DNA from: Phycisphaeraceae bacterium
Lineage (GTDB): Bacteria; Planctomycetota; Phycisphaerae; Phycisphaerales; UBA1924
DNA length: 64,000 bases
Direction of reading: 5' to 3'
Assembly: GCA_020639155.1 (NCBI GenBank)
Contig: JACKHF010000001.1
Location: forward strand, 372,001-436,000
The notes under the pieces are model-generated. The model ran no database searches, had not been told where the DNA came from, and saw only the letters and a list, made by a program, of their open reading frames with translations. A program made the position numbers and the translations under genes. Each line of letters opens with the position of its first letter. Position 1 is the first letter of the stretch. Below are positions 18,225 to 27,238 of this stretch, piece by piece.

Positions 18225-18932
18225 CTACTCGCCCAGCGCGATGTCCTGCCACGCGCCGCCTGTGTGACGGACGATTGCGCCCGTTGCTGAGTAAATCACC
18301 TGCTCTGCGATGTTCGACGCGTGGTCTGCCATCCGTTCGCACAGGTTCGCAAGTTCGTGGAGCAGGAGCGCAAACTCCACCGCAATGCGACCATCGGCGA
18401 TGCGTTCCTCGGCGTTGCGCAGGATCGCTTCCTTGAATGCTTCGACCGTGTGCTCGGAGTTGAGCACAACACGCGCCAGTACATCGTCCATGCGCGAGAG
18501 CGATCGCGTCATGTCACGAAGGATGCCGAGGACAGAGTTTGCCATCATGCGGAATGACGCGGGGATCTCGTCATTGCTTTCAGCCATCGCGGTGACGCGC
18601 TCTGCGATGAACACCCCCGCGTCTGCGATGCGTTCGAGCTGGTTATTGATCTTGACAATCATCAGCGTCTGGCGGACTTCTGCCTGGCCGAGCGACTGTC
18701 CGAACTCGGCTGCGCGAGAGAGCAGCGCCACCGCTTTGCGTTCGATCTCGACATCGATGCGATCGATGGCCTCGTCGCGATTGATCGCTTCCTCAGCCTT
18801 TGCCTTGTCCATCTGGAAGATGGATTCAAAGGCAACCTCCACGAGTTCCTGCACGCGCTGGCATTGCGCGTGGATCTCGTCCTGGAGATTGCTGAGACCC
18901 TGGGTGAGTTCGCTCGACGGGGCACTTGCCAT
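18225..18932 (-). CDS. phoU: Phosphate uptake regulator PhoU
   Basis: 235 residues from the ATG at 18932 (MASAPSSELTQ), the usual PhoU length; the frame is open upstream to 19202 but that part does not resemble PhoU. The protein is two three-helix bundles, with the paired acidic helices EAINRDEAIDRIDVEIERK and LANLCERMADHASNIAEQ that bear the conserved D/E-x-x-x-D metal-binding pattern. PhoU restrains the Pst transporter and PhoR signalling in phosphate-replete cells. The pst and phoBR genes are not in the window, so this copy is detached from its usual operon. Confidence 0.93.
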   Translation of the reverse strand: MASAPSSELTQGLSNLQDEIHAQCQRVQELVEVAFESIFQMDKAKAEEAINRDEAIDRIDVEIERKAVALLSRAAEFGQSLGQAEVRQTLMIVKINNQLERIADAGVFIAERVTAMAESNDEIPASFRMMANSVLGILRDMTRSLSRMDDVLARVVLNSEHTVEAFKEAILRNAEERIADGRIAVEFALLLHELANLCERMADHASNIAEQVIYSATGAIVRHTGGAWQDIALGE

Positions 18933-19175
18933 AGAAAGATGCACTCCGGTGGAATCGATGCTGATCGGCCTCGATGGTAGCCCGCCTGCTGCGGGCACGA
19001 ACCAGCACGCAGGTTGACTCGTACCTTGTGTTTTCCCGTGAAAACGGGCGTTGAGTGATGACGTTTGTCGTGGCACTGGTGTGAGTGCAGGAAACGGTCG
19101 AATGTGCCGATTATCCTGCTCCCCTGCATTCGTGAGATCAGCACTGTCCGTGATCTTCACCGAGGAGAAACCCAT

Positions 19176-20477
19176 ATGGCATTTTCCATCGAACTCGTGC
19201 ACGCTCGCCAGATTCTTGATTCGCGAGGCAATCCAACGGTGGAGGTCGAGGTCGGGCTCGATTCGGGTGTGATCGGAAGAGCGGCTGTGCCATCAGGCGC
19301 ATCGACCGGCGAGAACGAGGCGGTCGAGCTTCGCGACGGCGACAAGGACTTCTATCTCGGCAAGAGTGTGATGCAGGCGGTGGACAATGTGATCGAGCGC
19401 ATCGCGCCCGCGATCGAAGGCATGGACGCGCGCGAGCAGGAGTTGATCGACGCGACGATGGTCGAACTCGACAACTCCGCGAACAAGGGCAATCTTGGCG
19501 CAAACGCGATCCTTGGTGTGTCGATGGCTGTTGCGCACGCAGCAGCGGAAGCGTCGGGCTTACCGCTCTACCGGTACCTTGGTGGGACTGCAGCGCGCAC
19601 GCTTCCCGTGCCGATGCTCAATATTCTCAATGGCGGCAAGCACGCTGACAACACTGTTGATTTTCAGGAGTTCATGATCCAGCCGTGGGGATTCGACGAT
19701 TTCCACGAGGCGCTGCGCGCGGGCGTCGAGATCTATCACTCTTTGAAGAACGTGCTTCACAAGCGCAAGCTCTCCACAGCAGTCGGTGACGAGGGCGGAT
19801 TCGCGCCGGATCTCAAGACAAATGAAGAGGCGTTGCAGATCATCGAGGAGGCAGTCGGCAAAGCTGGATACTCGTGGGGTGAGCAGATCTTTGTTGCGCT
19901 CGATCCTGCTACAAGCGAGTGCTGGAACGAGGCAGAGAAAGACGGCAAGAAGGGGTACAAGCTGTTCAAGTCCACCGGCGAGGTGCTGTCGTCCGACGAC
20001 ATGGTCTCGATGTGGATCGACTGGGCGAAGAAGTATCCCATCCGCTCGATCGAGGACGGGCTCGCTGAGAATGACTGGGCAGGTTGGGCCAAGCTCACAA
20101 AGGCGCTGGGCGATAAGGTGCAACTCGTCGGCGACGATCTCTTCGTCACCAATCGCACGTTCGTCGAACGCGGGCTAAGGGAACACAGCGCAAACGCGGT
20201 GCTCGTGAAGGTGAACCAGATCGGCACGCTCTCCGAGACGTTCGACACCGTGAACCTTGCGCAGCGGAATGGGTGGGCTGCTGTCATGAGCCACCGTTCC
20301 GGCGAGACGGAGGATGCGACGATCGCTGATCTTGCTGTCGCGACAAACTGCGGGCAGATCAAAACAGGCGCACCGTGCAGAAGCGATCGCAACGCCAAGT
20401 ACAACCAGCTTCTTCGCATCGCGGAAGAACTGGGCGAGGCGGGCGTCTATGGCGGGAGCATGTGGCGGAAAGGGTGA
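19176..20477 (+). CDS. eno: Enolase
   Basis: Interconverts 2-phosphoglycerate and phosphoenolpyruvate in glycolysis. 433 residues from the ATG at 19176, which has GAGGAG eight bases upstream; the frame is open from 19065 but the extra N-terminus is not enolase. The N-terminus has ARQILDSRGNPTVEVEV, followed by the loop SGASTGENEAVELRD, and the barrel has the catalytic-lysine segment NQIGTLSETFDT and the MSHRSGETED signature. The C-terminal GQIKTGAPCRSDRNAKYN completes the match. It converges on a Sel1-repeat gene with an 11-bp gap and no obvious terminator. Confidence 0.98.
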   Translation: MAFSIELVHARQILDSRGNPTVEVEVGLDSGVIGRAAVPSGASTGENEAVELRDGDKDFYLGKSVMQAVDNVIERIAPAIEGMDAREQELIDATMVELDNSANKGNLGANAILGVSMAVAHAAAEASGLPLYRYLGGTAARTLPVPMLNILNGGKHADNTVDFQEFMIQPWGFDDFHEALRAGVEIYHSLKNVLHKRKLSTAVGDEGGFAPDLKTNEEALQIIEEAVGKAGYSWGEQIFVALDPATSECWNEAEKDGKKGYKLFKSTGEVLSSDDMVSMWIDWAKKYPIRSIEDGLAENDWAGWAKLTKALGDKVQLVGDDLFVTNRTFVERGLREHSANAVLVKVNQIGTLSETFDTVNLAQRNGWAAVMSHRSGETEDATIADLAVATNCGQIKTGAPCRSDRNAKYNQLLRIAEELGEAGVYGGSMWRKG

Positions 20478-20488
20478 ACGGGAAAAAA

Positions 20489-22237
20489 CTACGGCTTTGG
20501 TCGATAGTCAAACTTGTACCTGAACTCCTCGAATGTCTGCTCTTTCTCCGGATGCTGTTTGAGATATTCAATCGCATGCTCATCACCTGCTTCCACGGCA
20601 CGATGGAGCCACTCGCGTCCCTTTTGCTCATCCCGCTCAAAGCCGATACCATAAAGGTACATCCACGCAACGCGGTACATCACGTCTGTTCGCCCATTCT
20701 TTGCCGCCCGCTCGTACATCACACCGGCAGCATGCTTGTCTTCAGCAACCCCAATGCCCTTCTCGTACATCCAAGCAATATTCACCATTGCTATCCCATT
20801 GCCCTGCTCTATCGCTTGGTTGTATAGGCTCAAGGCCTTATCGTAGCTTTGCTCAACACCACGGCCTTCCCGATACAAATTTGCAAGCACAACCATCGCG
20901 TCTGTGTTTCCGGCTCCGGCAGCTTTCTCGTACCAATAGAGCGATATCTTGTTATCCTGTTTCACATTGGTACCGCTGGCGTAAGCTCTACCCAGCATGT
21001 ACATGGCAAAGGGCTGCCCAGCTTCTGCTGCACGCCTCAACCACATCATGCCTCTTGCCACATCCCGATCAACACTCCATCCGCTTATGTACATTGCAGA
21101 GAGTTGAGCCATCGCCTCTGCATTGCCGTGTTGGGCTGATCTTGTAAACCACTTCAGTTCCAGATATGCATCCTGTATGACCCCCTCGCCAGTCCTGTAT
21201 GCGCGGGCAAGATTGAACATCGCGTCGGGGTTACCCATATCTGCTGCCGACATATACCACGATGCTGCCAAAGCTGCATCCTGCTCAACACCGAATCCGT
21301 CTGAGTATGCTAATCCCACCTTCAATATTGCCTGTGGATTATTCAGACTTGCAGCTTGACGCCACAGTTCCAGAGCTTTCGTGGCGTCCTGCTCAACACC
21401 CAAACCCTCTCTATACAAGTTCCCGAGAAACACCATCCCAAGTGTGCTTTCAAGTTCAACTGCTTTGGAGAATAGCTCGACCGCCTTTGTAACATCCTGT
21501 TCAACACCAAGCCCTTGCAAGTAAGCAACCCCAAGGTTGCAGAGAGCCTCCGGATCTCCTCCATCTACAGCTTGTTGCAATAACTTGATCCCCAACGCCG
21601 GATCGGGCCTTACAACTGTGGTGCCCGAAAGACCAGCAATATATATTGCTCCAAGTTTTCCTGCTGCACGGGGATACTTCATCTCTGCAGCACGCCTCAG
21701 CACGTTCATTGAACCGTGAATGTCCTTCATCATTTCCGTATGAAATGCGAGTACTTCTGCAAGTTCCGTCATTGCCTCCGGATCCGTCTCTGCGCGAAGT
21801 GAAAGCTCCCTTGCTTTCTTGCGCTGGTCGAGCATCCATTTGTAATCAAAGTCGAATGCGAGTTCATCGATACTTGAAGCGAGTTCCGGATGTTCAGCAG
21901 CAAAGTCCGGATGCACATGATGTACCATCGCAGCGACGAGCGGTGCGTTAACAATGTCGTCTGCAAGAACAGTTGCTCTTGCTGCAACCAGCCAGAGGTC
22001 TTTCGCTTGCTCGTCGGGGAGCGCAAGATCATTGATGTGCGGGCGGAGTGAGAGCAGCACATCCGCTGCCTGCTTCTGCTGATCCTCGATGTCGGTGATA
22101 GCTGCAATCGCATTAAGCTGCTGCGTTGCTGACTGCAATGACTCAGCAAGTTCGCGTGCGGGCTGGGCGGTCGCGGCAATCGAGATAATCAGCGAGACCA
22201 CGACGCACAACGTATGGTGTATCGACTTTGCAAGCAT
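20489..22237 (-). CDS. Secreted Sel1-repeat protein
   Basis: 582 residues from the ATG at 22237, chosen because GGAGG lies five bases upstream and a signal peptide follows (MLAKSIHHTLCVVVSLI, ending near ATAQ); an in-frame GTG lies 12 bases earlier. After a ~200-residue helical region come about ten Sel1/TPR-like repeats of 36 residues (for example LGVAYLQGLGVEQDVTKAVE and NLYREGLGVEQDATKALEL), forming an alpha-solenoid for protein-protein contacts. The repeats are very similar to those in the protein at 22936. The location should be periplasmic or outer membrane. A partner cannot be named. Confidence 0.88.
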   Translation of the reverse strand: MLAKSIHHTLCVVVSLIISIAATAQPARELAESLQSATQQLNAIAAITDIEDQQKQAADVLLSLRPHINDLALPDEQAKDLWLVAARATVLADDIVNAPLVAAMVHHVHPDFAAEHPELASSIDELAFDFDYKWMLDQRKKARELSLRAETDPEAMTELAEVLAFHTEMMKDIHGSMNVLRRAAEMKYPRAAGKLGAIYIAGLSGTTVVRPDPALGIKLLQQAVDGGDPEALCNLGVAYLQGLGVEQDVTKAVELFSKAVELESTLGMVFLGNLYREGLGVEQDATKALELWRQAASLNNPQAILKVGLAYSDGFGVEQDAALAASWYMSAADMGNPDAMFNLARAYRTGEGVIQDAYLELKWFTRSAQHGNAEAMAQLSAMYISGWSVDRDVARGMMWLRRAAEAGQPFAMYMLGRAYASGTNVKQDNKISLYWYEKAAGAGNTDAMVVLANLYREGRGVEQSYDKALSLYNQAIEQGNGIAMVNIAWMYEKGIGVAEDKHAAGVMYERAAKNGRTDVMYRVAWMYLYGIGFERDEQKGREWLHRAVEAGDEHAIEYLKQHPEKEQTFEEFRYKFDYRPKP

Positions 22238-22342
22238 GCTGTCCTCCACCTCTGTCCCGCAGATACGTGCTGAATCATAGCATCATACTTCCAACTCAAA
22301 AATATACTCAGACAAAGGTCAAATCCTGAACTTCGGCCATGG

Positions 22343-22939
22343 CTAGTACTTCTGAGTTTCATAAGTTGTCTGTGCAAGCTTGATGCGCTGTGAAATAAAA
22401 GATGGCAATGACTGAATGTATGTATCTATCTCTTGTGGTTTCTTTGAGGAGCACAAAATCATCACAACGTTGAAATCTACGGATATATATACACCTTCAC
22501 GTTCAAAGGTCCAGGTCGGCCCTCTCGTCTTGTAGTGGAACCTCATCTTCCCACGAAAGAAGTCAACTCGATCGAGTTCCAACTCGTACTGACTCGACGA
22601 AAATCGAGATATCGTATACAAAATGACCTTTTCCGAGTGTGGATCAAATCGAACTGTTGTCCTTCGCCTGCATTCGACGACCCCGAATCCAAACAGGAGC
22701 ACCGACACAACAAGGAGACCAACAGCCAAGAATCTGGTGTCGGGGCCAGCAAGGCTTGGCTGAGTGAGTACCAGCACGCCCACAATCAAGCATGCAAATG
22801 AAATCCCAATAATCCCGGCACCATTTGCGGTGGCTCCGTTGGAAAATACGATATAGTCAGCCTCGTCTGTCCAGTTCAAACGAAACGTGGCTCTGAGACG
22901 AGGGCTTGCCCCGAATGGCACCGGCTCTCGATTGGTCAT
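22343..22939 (-). CDS. Two-TM membrane protein of unknown function
   Basis: 198 residues. Two hydrophobic helices (about residues 43-60 and 70-90, IIGISFACLIVGVLVLTQ then VGLLVVSVLLFGFGVV) lie between a ~40-residue N-terminus and a ~110-residue soluble C-terminal domain rich in beta-strand patterns (VRFDPHSEKVILYTISRF, then ELELDRVDFF), reminiscent of bacterial PH-like domains, though I would not assign it. Its start overlaps the stop of the upstream Sel1 gene by 4 bases (ATGA), so the two are translationally coupled and probably functionally linked. Confidence 0.8.
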   Translation of the reverse strand: MTNREPVPFGASPRLRATFRLNWTDEADYIVFSNGATANGAGIIGISFACLIVGVLVLTQPSLAGPDTRFLAVGLLVVSVLLFGFGVVECRRRTTVRFDPHSEKVILYTISRFSSSQYELELDRVDFFRGKMRFHYKTRGPTWTFEREGVYISVDFNVVMILCSSKKPQEIDTYIQSLPSFISQRIKLAQTTYETQKY

Positions 22940-23583
22940 TCAGGATCCAGTCCAAGATCGAGTTGTTTCATTGCGTCTTTCGCCTTGTCATGCCCAGCCT
23001 CGTGCGCACGAATGAGCCAGTGCTCTGCCATCTCACGATCAACTGGATGCCCGTACTCCTTTGCAAAGCACCACGCAAGATCGTACATCCCACCCGGATC
23101 ACCGAGCAGAGCAGATTTTTGATACCACTTGAACGATGATTCCAGGCACTTCTCAACACCCCATCCATTGAAGTACATGCTTGCAAGAAAGTTCATTGCT
23201 GGTGTGTAGTCTTGTGAGGCTGCAATGCTGTAGAGACGAAACGCCTCCTCCGGATCGACCTCAACCCCCTCTCCCCACTCGTATGCAATACCGAGCGCTG
23301 TCATGCTCGCAACATGCCCTTCCTCCGCAGCCCTCGCATACAGGGCCACTGCCTGCTTATGGTCCTGCAGCACATGCCTACCTTGCGCATACAACAACCC
23401 GAGGAAGAGCATGGCTTCAAGATGCCCGGCTTCAACCGCCTGCTGATACCAGTACGCCGCTTTTTCATAGGACTGCTCGACACCATCACCATCTGCATAG
23501 CGCCAACCAATGGTGTACATGGCATCGCTGTCACCCTGCTCAGCAGCACGTGTGTATGCAGCGATGTCGAAGTGAACTGTCAT
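22936..23583 (-). CDS. Sel1-repeat protein
   Basis: 215 residues made almost wholly of five to six Sel1 repeats (YTIGWRYADGDGVEQSYEKA, then MLFLGLLYAQGRHVLQDHKQ and similar). No signal peptide is visible, so it is likely cytoplasmic, unlike the relative at 20489. It is the first gene of a coupled pair with the two-TM protein at 22343 (4-base overlap). No good Shine-Dalgarno sequence precedes the ATG, and a GC-rich hairpin with a T-rich tail lies 35 bases upstream, which could attenuate transcription. Confidence 0.88.
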   Translation of the reverse strand: MTVHFDIAAYTRAAEQGDSDAMYTIGWRYADGDGVEQSYEKAAYWYQQAVEAGHLEAMLFLGLLYAQGRHVLQDHKQAVALYARAAEEGHVASMTALGIAYEWGEGVEVDPEEAFRLYSIAASQDYTPAMNFLASMYFNGWGVEKCLESSFKWYQKSALLGDPGGMYDLAWCFAKEYGHPVDREMAEHWLIRAHEAGHDKAKDAMKQLDLGLDPE

Positions 23584-24085
23584 TTCATACAGAATGGTAC
23601 CAGTAAGTCAGAGTGTACAAAAAGAACGAACCCGGGTGAAGTTCACCCGGGCTCATGAATCGGCGTTGGCCCTGCGTGAGGGACCGTTCCCAAAGACGAT
23701 TGCACCAGTGTCGGTGGGAACGCTTCCGCTTTTTGCCGAACCCAACTGCGTTCGCTTCCGCCCGCAGCCAGGCCATAGGAGGAGAGAGAGACAAGACAAC
23801 CTCAACATGCCACAGGTTTTGGTCTGTGCAACCCATTTGATCGTTTTTTTTTGCAAATTCGTCATAATCGGATATGTTCATAGCTGAAAACCCTGTTGAT
23901 TGGCTGAAACTCATGGCATCAAGCATTGCAATCAGCAGCAGCGTCAATCCGTGATGTTTGCCATGGGATGGATTCGTGGTTGATATGCAACCATATTTGT
24001 TACTGGACGTTCATGCCAGTCGTTGTTTTCTTCTCGCGCGATCACCGAAACAAGCACTGTTCATCGTTCGCATTGGAGCATTCTT
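23584..24085. other. Intergenic region between divergent genes
   Basis: About 500 bases between the Sel1 gene (minus) and the SGNH-like gene (plus). It contains the hairpin at 23618-23651, a weaker 7-bp inverted repeat GTTCCCA...TGGGAAC at 23686-23692 and 23715-23721 followed by a short T-run, and an AT-rich stretch around 23840-23880. A minus-strand frame covering most of it has no family resemblance and was not called. The hairpins leave room for a leader RNA or small RNA. Confidence 0.5.
23618..23651 (-). terminator. Candidate attenuator/intrinsic terminator in Sel1 leader
   Basis: Read on the minus strand, a 10-bp GC-rich stem (CCCGGGTGAA with its exact complement, one-base centre; in practice the loop opens by a few pairs) is followed by TTCGTTCTTTTTG. 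No minus-strand gene lies upstream, so it would end a leader or small RNA started in the 23660-24000 gap, before the Sel1 gene at 23583. Confidence 0.5.
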
Positions 24086-26611
24086 GTGTCACAACACTAT
24101 CGGACGTTTGGTCTCGCATGTGCTGCCCTGCTGATTTTCTCTTTCAGCCGTGTTCAAGCTCAGTTTGTAACGCAGGGACCAAATGCGCGAGTCGAGTTCG
24201 ATGCAGTCAATGTTCCAAACGAGTTTCTCTCGAACGATTTTTCACTTCTGTGCTGGGTGTTTCCGCAGCAGGCGATCAGTGGTAGTGCTTCAGTTCTCGA
24301 TTACCCGGGTGTTCTTTCAGTTGTTGCCCTGCCAACCAGCACCCGAGTTGTGCTCGCTTCATCGAGCATCGGCAGCCCTTTTATAGCTGATGTCCCATTC
24401 CCTCTCCCGACAAACGAGTGGTCACTGATCGGAGTGAGCGTTGACCGTGCAAACGCTGTGTTTCGTTGCTGGACACATACTTCATCCGGACTCCACGCCA
24501 GCAACACGATTTCCTTGGCTGCTTTAGGCACTCAAAGCCTCGGTCCTGCGACGGGCACATTCCACATCGGTGCCGACAAAGCAGGCACGCCGTCGCTACA
24601 GGGCATGCTTGGTCTTGTCGCACTCCGTACGCATGTGCTTGGATCATGTGACATGGAGCAGATGTATGCCAGCCATGATTTTCTCGCACCACATATGTAC
24701 ACGAACCCGAACCCGTGCGGCTACATGAATGGTGTCGATGGCTGTCGCTGGATGGTGGGTCATGGCATGACCGCTGGCGCCCTTGATGGTGGTGTTGGTG
24801 GCACTCTTTACACACGATCTGCGACCGTTGGAAGCAGCGTGATTCCAACAAACGTACACGTGTACAACAGCACATTTGGCGGGACATCAATGCACTGGCA
24901 CAATCGGCTCCGTGTTGTGCAACCGGTTTCCCATGTGCAGGATCTCGTATATGTGTCGCACTTTGAACCTCCATTTGACGGTTTCTTTGTGCGTCCCGTG
25001 CCCACCGATGGTCCGACAGAGGATATCGCCGGACACGAGTTTGCACACAGGGCGCGACAGTTGCTTGAGGGGCCGAACGGTCTGGTACGAGTTGTCATCA
25101 GTGCCAATAGCCGCGCAATGCGTTTTCTCGATGGTGACGGTGGAGATGCGCCGAACTTTTTGCACGGATTTCTTGCAACACATCGCAGCAGCATCGCGGG
25201 AATAGCACAGCGCCCTTTGTCACTTTGGACCTTTCCGACACTGCACACATGGTTCGGTTTCAGCTTTCGGCAGGAAGTCATGCGGCATTCCGGCACGGTG
25301 GAATCGATCATGCAGACCACCACAAACCATCCGTGCCGTGATTTTTCTCACTTGCATACCGGATCTGTCGGGGCAAGTTCAAATGGACCGGGAGCCGGAG
25401 TCTGGTTGTTTGACGGCGGTTTGTGTGCGATCAAGGCGCAATCTGAGCCAGGCTCGCTTATGACGTCTGACGCCCCGCTTGTTGTTGAGGCAAACTACCT
25501 CGCGTATCCCGGCGCAAGCATGCTTCGTATCACTCCAGAGCGTGGTCCATCTCAGGCAACGGTCGGGACAACCGCTGCACCAACCGTTGTCCCATGTGAC
25601 ACGAGCACCCACACACACACACTTGGATCCAACGACTCAGTCGTTGGACAGGTTGTGAAACTGGAGGGTGATCATACTTCGGTGTACGCACCAGGAGCAT
25701 TGCTTGTTGTAACAACTGGGCCTGCGTTTCCCTCAAGCGGTGTGATCGAGAGTGTTGTATTAAACGGCACACACACGTCAATAACACTGAAGCACCCTCT
25801 CCACGCAACACCAGGCGCAGGTGACCAGATTGCAACAGGTCCGTTTGAGATGCGTGTCTATTCGTATGAGTTTGCACAGGTTGCATCCGGTGATCCGAAC
25901 ACATGGCGAGGGTTCGAGTTCGCGGAAGTCCCGGGGGGAGCGGGCGCGGTCGTCTTTTCAGTCAACGCATACAGGCCGAATGTAAACGGGTTTATCATGG
26001 GCTCCGTCGGCTGGGGAGGCAACGGATATCAGCTCCAGATCGACAAGTCCTCTCCTGAAGCCATAGTGAAGTGGATGAAAGAAACCAAGGCGGATATCTG
26101 GTTGCAGGTAACAGCAAACCAGTTTTCTCAGCCACCAACAATGCTGGCATACACAACATTCATACGGCAAGCGCTTCCCAACTGCGACATCATATGGGCT
26201 GGCGAGATGTCTCACGGTGGCGGCCCAGGAGCAACGCAGGCTCCATGGCATCAGTATATTATTGACAATGCAGACAACTCAGATGTGATCGGGCTGTCAT
26301 CCCTTGACGATCCAAGACTTGGTACGTTTGAGCAGCAGATTACCGATGGTATGAGATCGGATACTGCGCATATTACAGCTCGAGGCAACACGATCCAGGC
26401 GGAGGTCTGGCTTGATCTGCTTGCGCAATACCTCCTTACCCCGTGCCCCATCGCAGACTTTGACCACAATGGCACCAAGAACGTCTTCGACTACATCGCC
26501 TTCGGCAATGCGTATGCAGCGGGAGATTTGAGAGCGGACATCGACCAAAGCGGCACCTTGAACATCTTCGACTATATCGCGTTTGGAAATAACTTTGCTG
26601 CATGCCAGTAG
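24086..26611 (+). CDS. Large secreted protein: LamG-like, SGNH-like and dockerin-like tag
   Basis: About 841 residues from the GTG at 24086, preferred because GGAG lies seven bases upstream and a signal peptide follows (HYRTFGLACAALLIFSF, ending near VQAQ); a TTG at 24023 is possible. Residues about 25-190 resemble a LamG/concanavalin beta-sandwich (LPTNEWSLIGVSVDRANAVF). The region near 630-790 has SGNH/GDSL-hydrolase-like traits: MGSVGWGGNG with a candidate Ser, LQVTANQ, and block V-like SDTAHITARGN with Asp-His. This would make it an esterase, but that is inference. The C-terminus has two calcium-loop repeats (NGTKNVFDYIAFGN and DQSGTLNIFDYIAFGN) ending AACQ. Confidence 0.82.
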   Translation: MSQHYRTFGLACAALLIFSFSRVQAQFVTQGPNARVEFDAVNVPNEFLSNDFSLLCWVFPQQAISGSASVLDYPGVLSVVALPTSTRVVLASSSIGSPFIADVPFPLPTNEWSLIGVSVDRANAVFRCWTHTSSGLHASNTISLAALGTQSLGPATGTFHIGADKAGTPSLQGMLGLVALRTHVLGSCDMEQMYASHDFLAPHMYTNPNPCGYMNGVDGCRWMVGHGMTAGALDGGVGGTLYTRSATVGSSVIPTNVHVYNSTFGGTSMHWHNRLRVVQPVSHVQDLVYVSHFEPPFDGFFVRPVPTDGPTEDIAGHEFAHRARQLLEGPNGLVRVVISANSRAMRFLDGDGGDAPNFLHGFLATHRSSIAGIAQRPLSLWTFPTLHTWFGFSFRQEVMRHSGTVESIMQTTTNHPCRDFSHLHTGSVGASSNGPGAGVWLFDGGLCAIKAQSEPGSLMTSDAPLVVEANYLAYPGASMLRITPERGPSQATVGTTAAPTVVPCDTSTHTHTLGSNDSVVGQVVKLEGDHTSVYAPGALLVVTTGPAFPSSGVIESVVLNGTHTSITLKHPLHATPGAGDQIATGPFEMRVYSYEFAQVASGDPNTWRGFEFAEVPGGAGAVVFSVNAYRPNVNGFIMGSVGWGGNGYQLQIDKSSPEAIVKWMKETKADIWLQVTANQFSQPPTMLAYTTFIRQALPNCDIIWAGEMSHGGGPGATQAPWHQYIIDNADNSDVIGLSSLDDPRLGTFEQQITDGMRSDTAHITARGNTIQAEVWLDLLAQYLLTPCPIADFDHNGTKNVFDYIAFGNAYAAGDLRADIDQSGTLNIFDYIAFGNNFAACQ

Positions 26612-26649
26612 ACCTTGAGAGTTTGCTGTGATCGCGGATACTGTTTCAC

Positions 26650-27225
26650 ATGCATACCCGTCTGGCAACCGAGCATGATGTTCCCGCTATTACGGCGATA
26701 ACCAATCAGTCTATTGCCACATCGTTCGCGCACTTTGCCACATGTCCAATTGCAGTCGAAGACGATCTTGCAGATTTCCGTCAGAACCACGCGATGCTCC
26801 CGTGGGTGGTTGCTGTTGAAGAAGATGAGAATGGGAAAGCACAGTGCATCGGGTACGCGCGATCGAGCAAGTGGAAATCGCGATGCGCGTACGACTGGGC
26901 TGTTGAGCTTGGCGTGTATGTGCACCCCGACCATCACCGCAAGGGGATCGCCAAGGCTCTGTACACACAAACTCTTACGATTTTGAAGGCGCAGAACTAC
27001 CGAACAGCCATTGGTGGGATTGCGCTGCCGAACGAGCCGAGCGTGCGTCTGCACGAATCGATGGGATTCAAAAAAGCGGGTGTGTTCGAGCACGTCGGAT
27101 ACAAGATGAATGCGTGGCGCAGTGTCGGGTACTGGCAGTTGCATCTGGTGGATGATCTTGATCCACCAAAGCAGGTGCTCAGTGTTGCAGATGCGTGCGC
27201 ACAGCTCGATATGCGATCAGTTTGA
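26650..27225 (+). CDS. GNAT N-acetyltransferase, phosphinothricin-acetyltransferase-like
   Basis: 191 residues. The GNAT core is visible: the N-terminal MHTRLATEHDVPAITAITNQ, the strand WAVELGVYVHPDHHRKGIAK with the acetyl-CoA pyrophosphate loop HHRKGIA, and the late NEPSVRLHESMGFKKAGVF motif typical of the PAT/Bar-like subgroup. Members acetylate the amino group of small molecules such as phosphinothricin or methionine derivatives; the natural substrate here is unknown. It follows the large secreted gene after 38 bp but the functions look unrelated. It converges on thiL with a 13-bp gap. Confidence 0.9.
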   Translation: MHTRLATEHDVPAITAITNQSIATSFAHFATCPIAVEDDLADFRQNHAMLPWVVAVEEDENGKAQCIGYARSSKWKSRCAYDWAVELGVYVHPDHHRKGIAKALYTQTLTILKAQNYRTAIGGIALPNEPSVRLHESMGFKKAGVFEHVGYKMNAWRSVGYWQLHLVDDLDPPKQVLSVADACAQLDMRSV

Positions 27226-27238
27226 TACACAGCGTCTT

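Noticed and set aside
23585..23947. 120-codon minus-strand frame upstream of the Sel1 gene
   Set aside because: Contains the hairpin and low-complexity sequence, has no ribosome site and no family resemblance.
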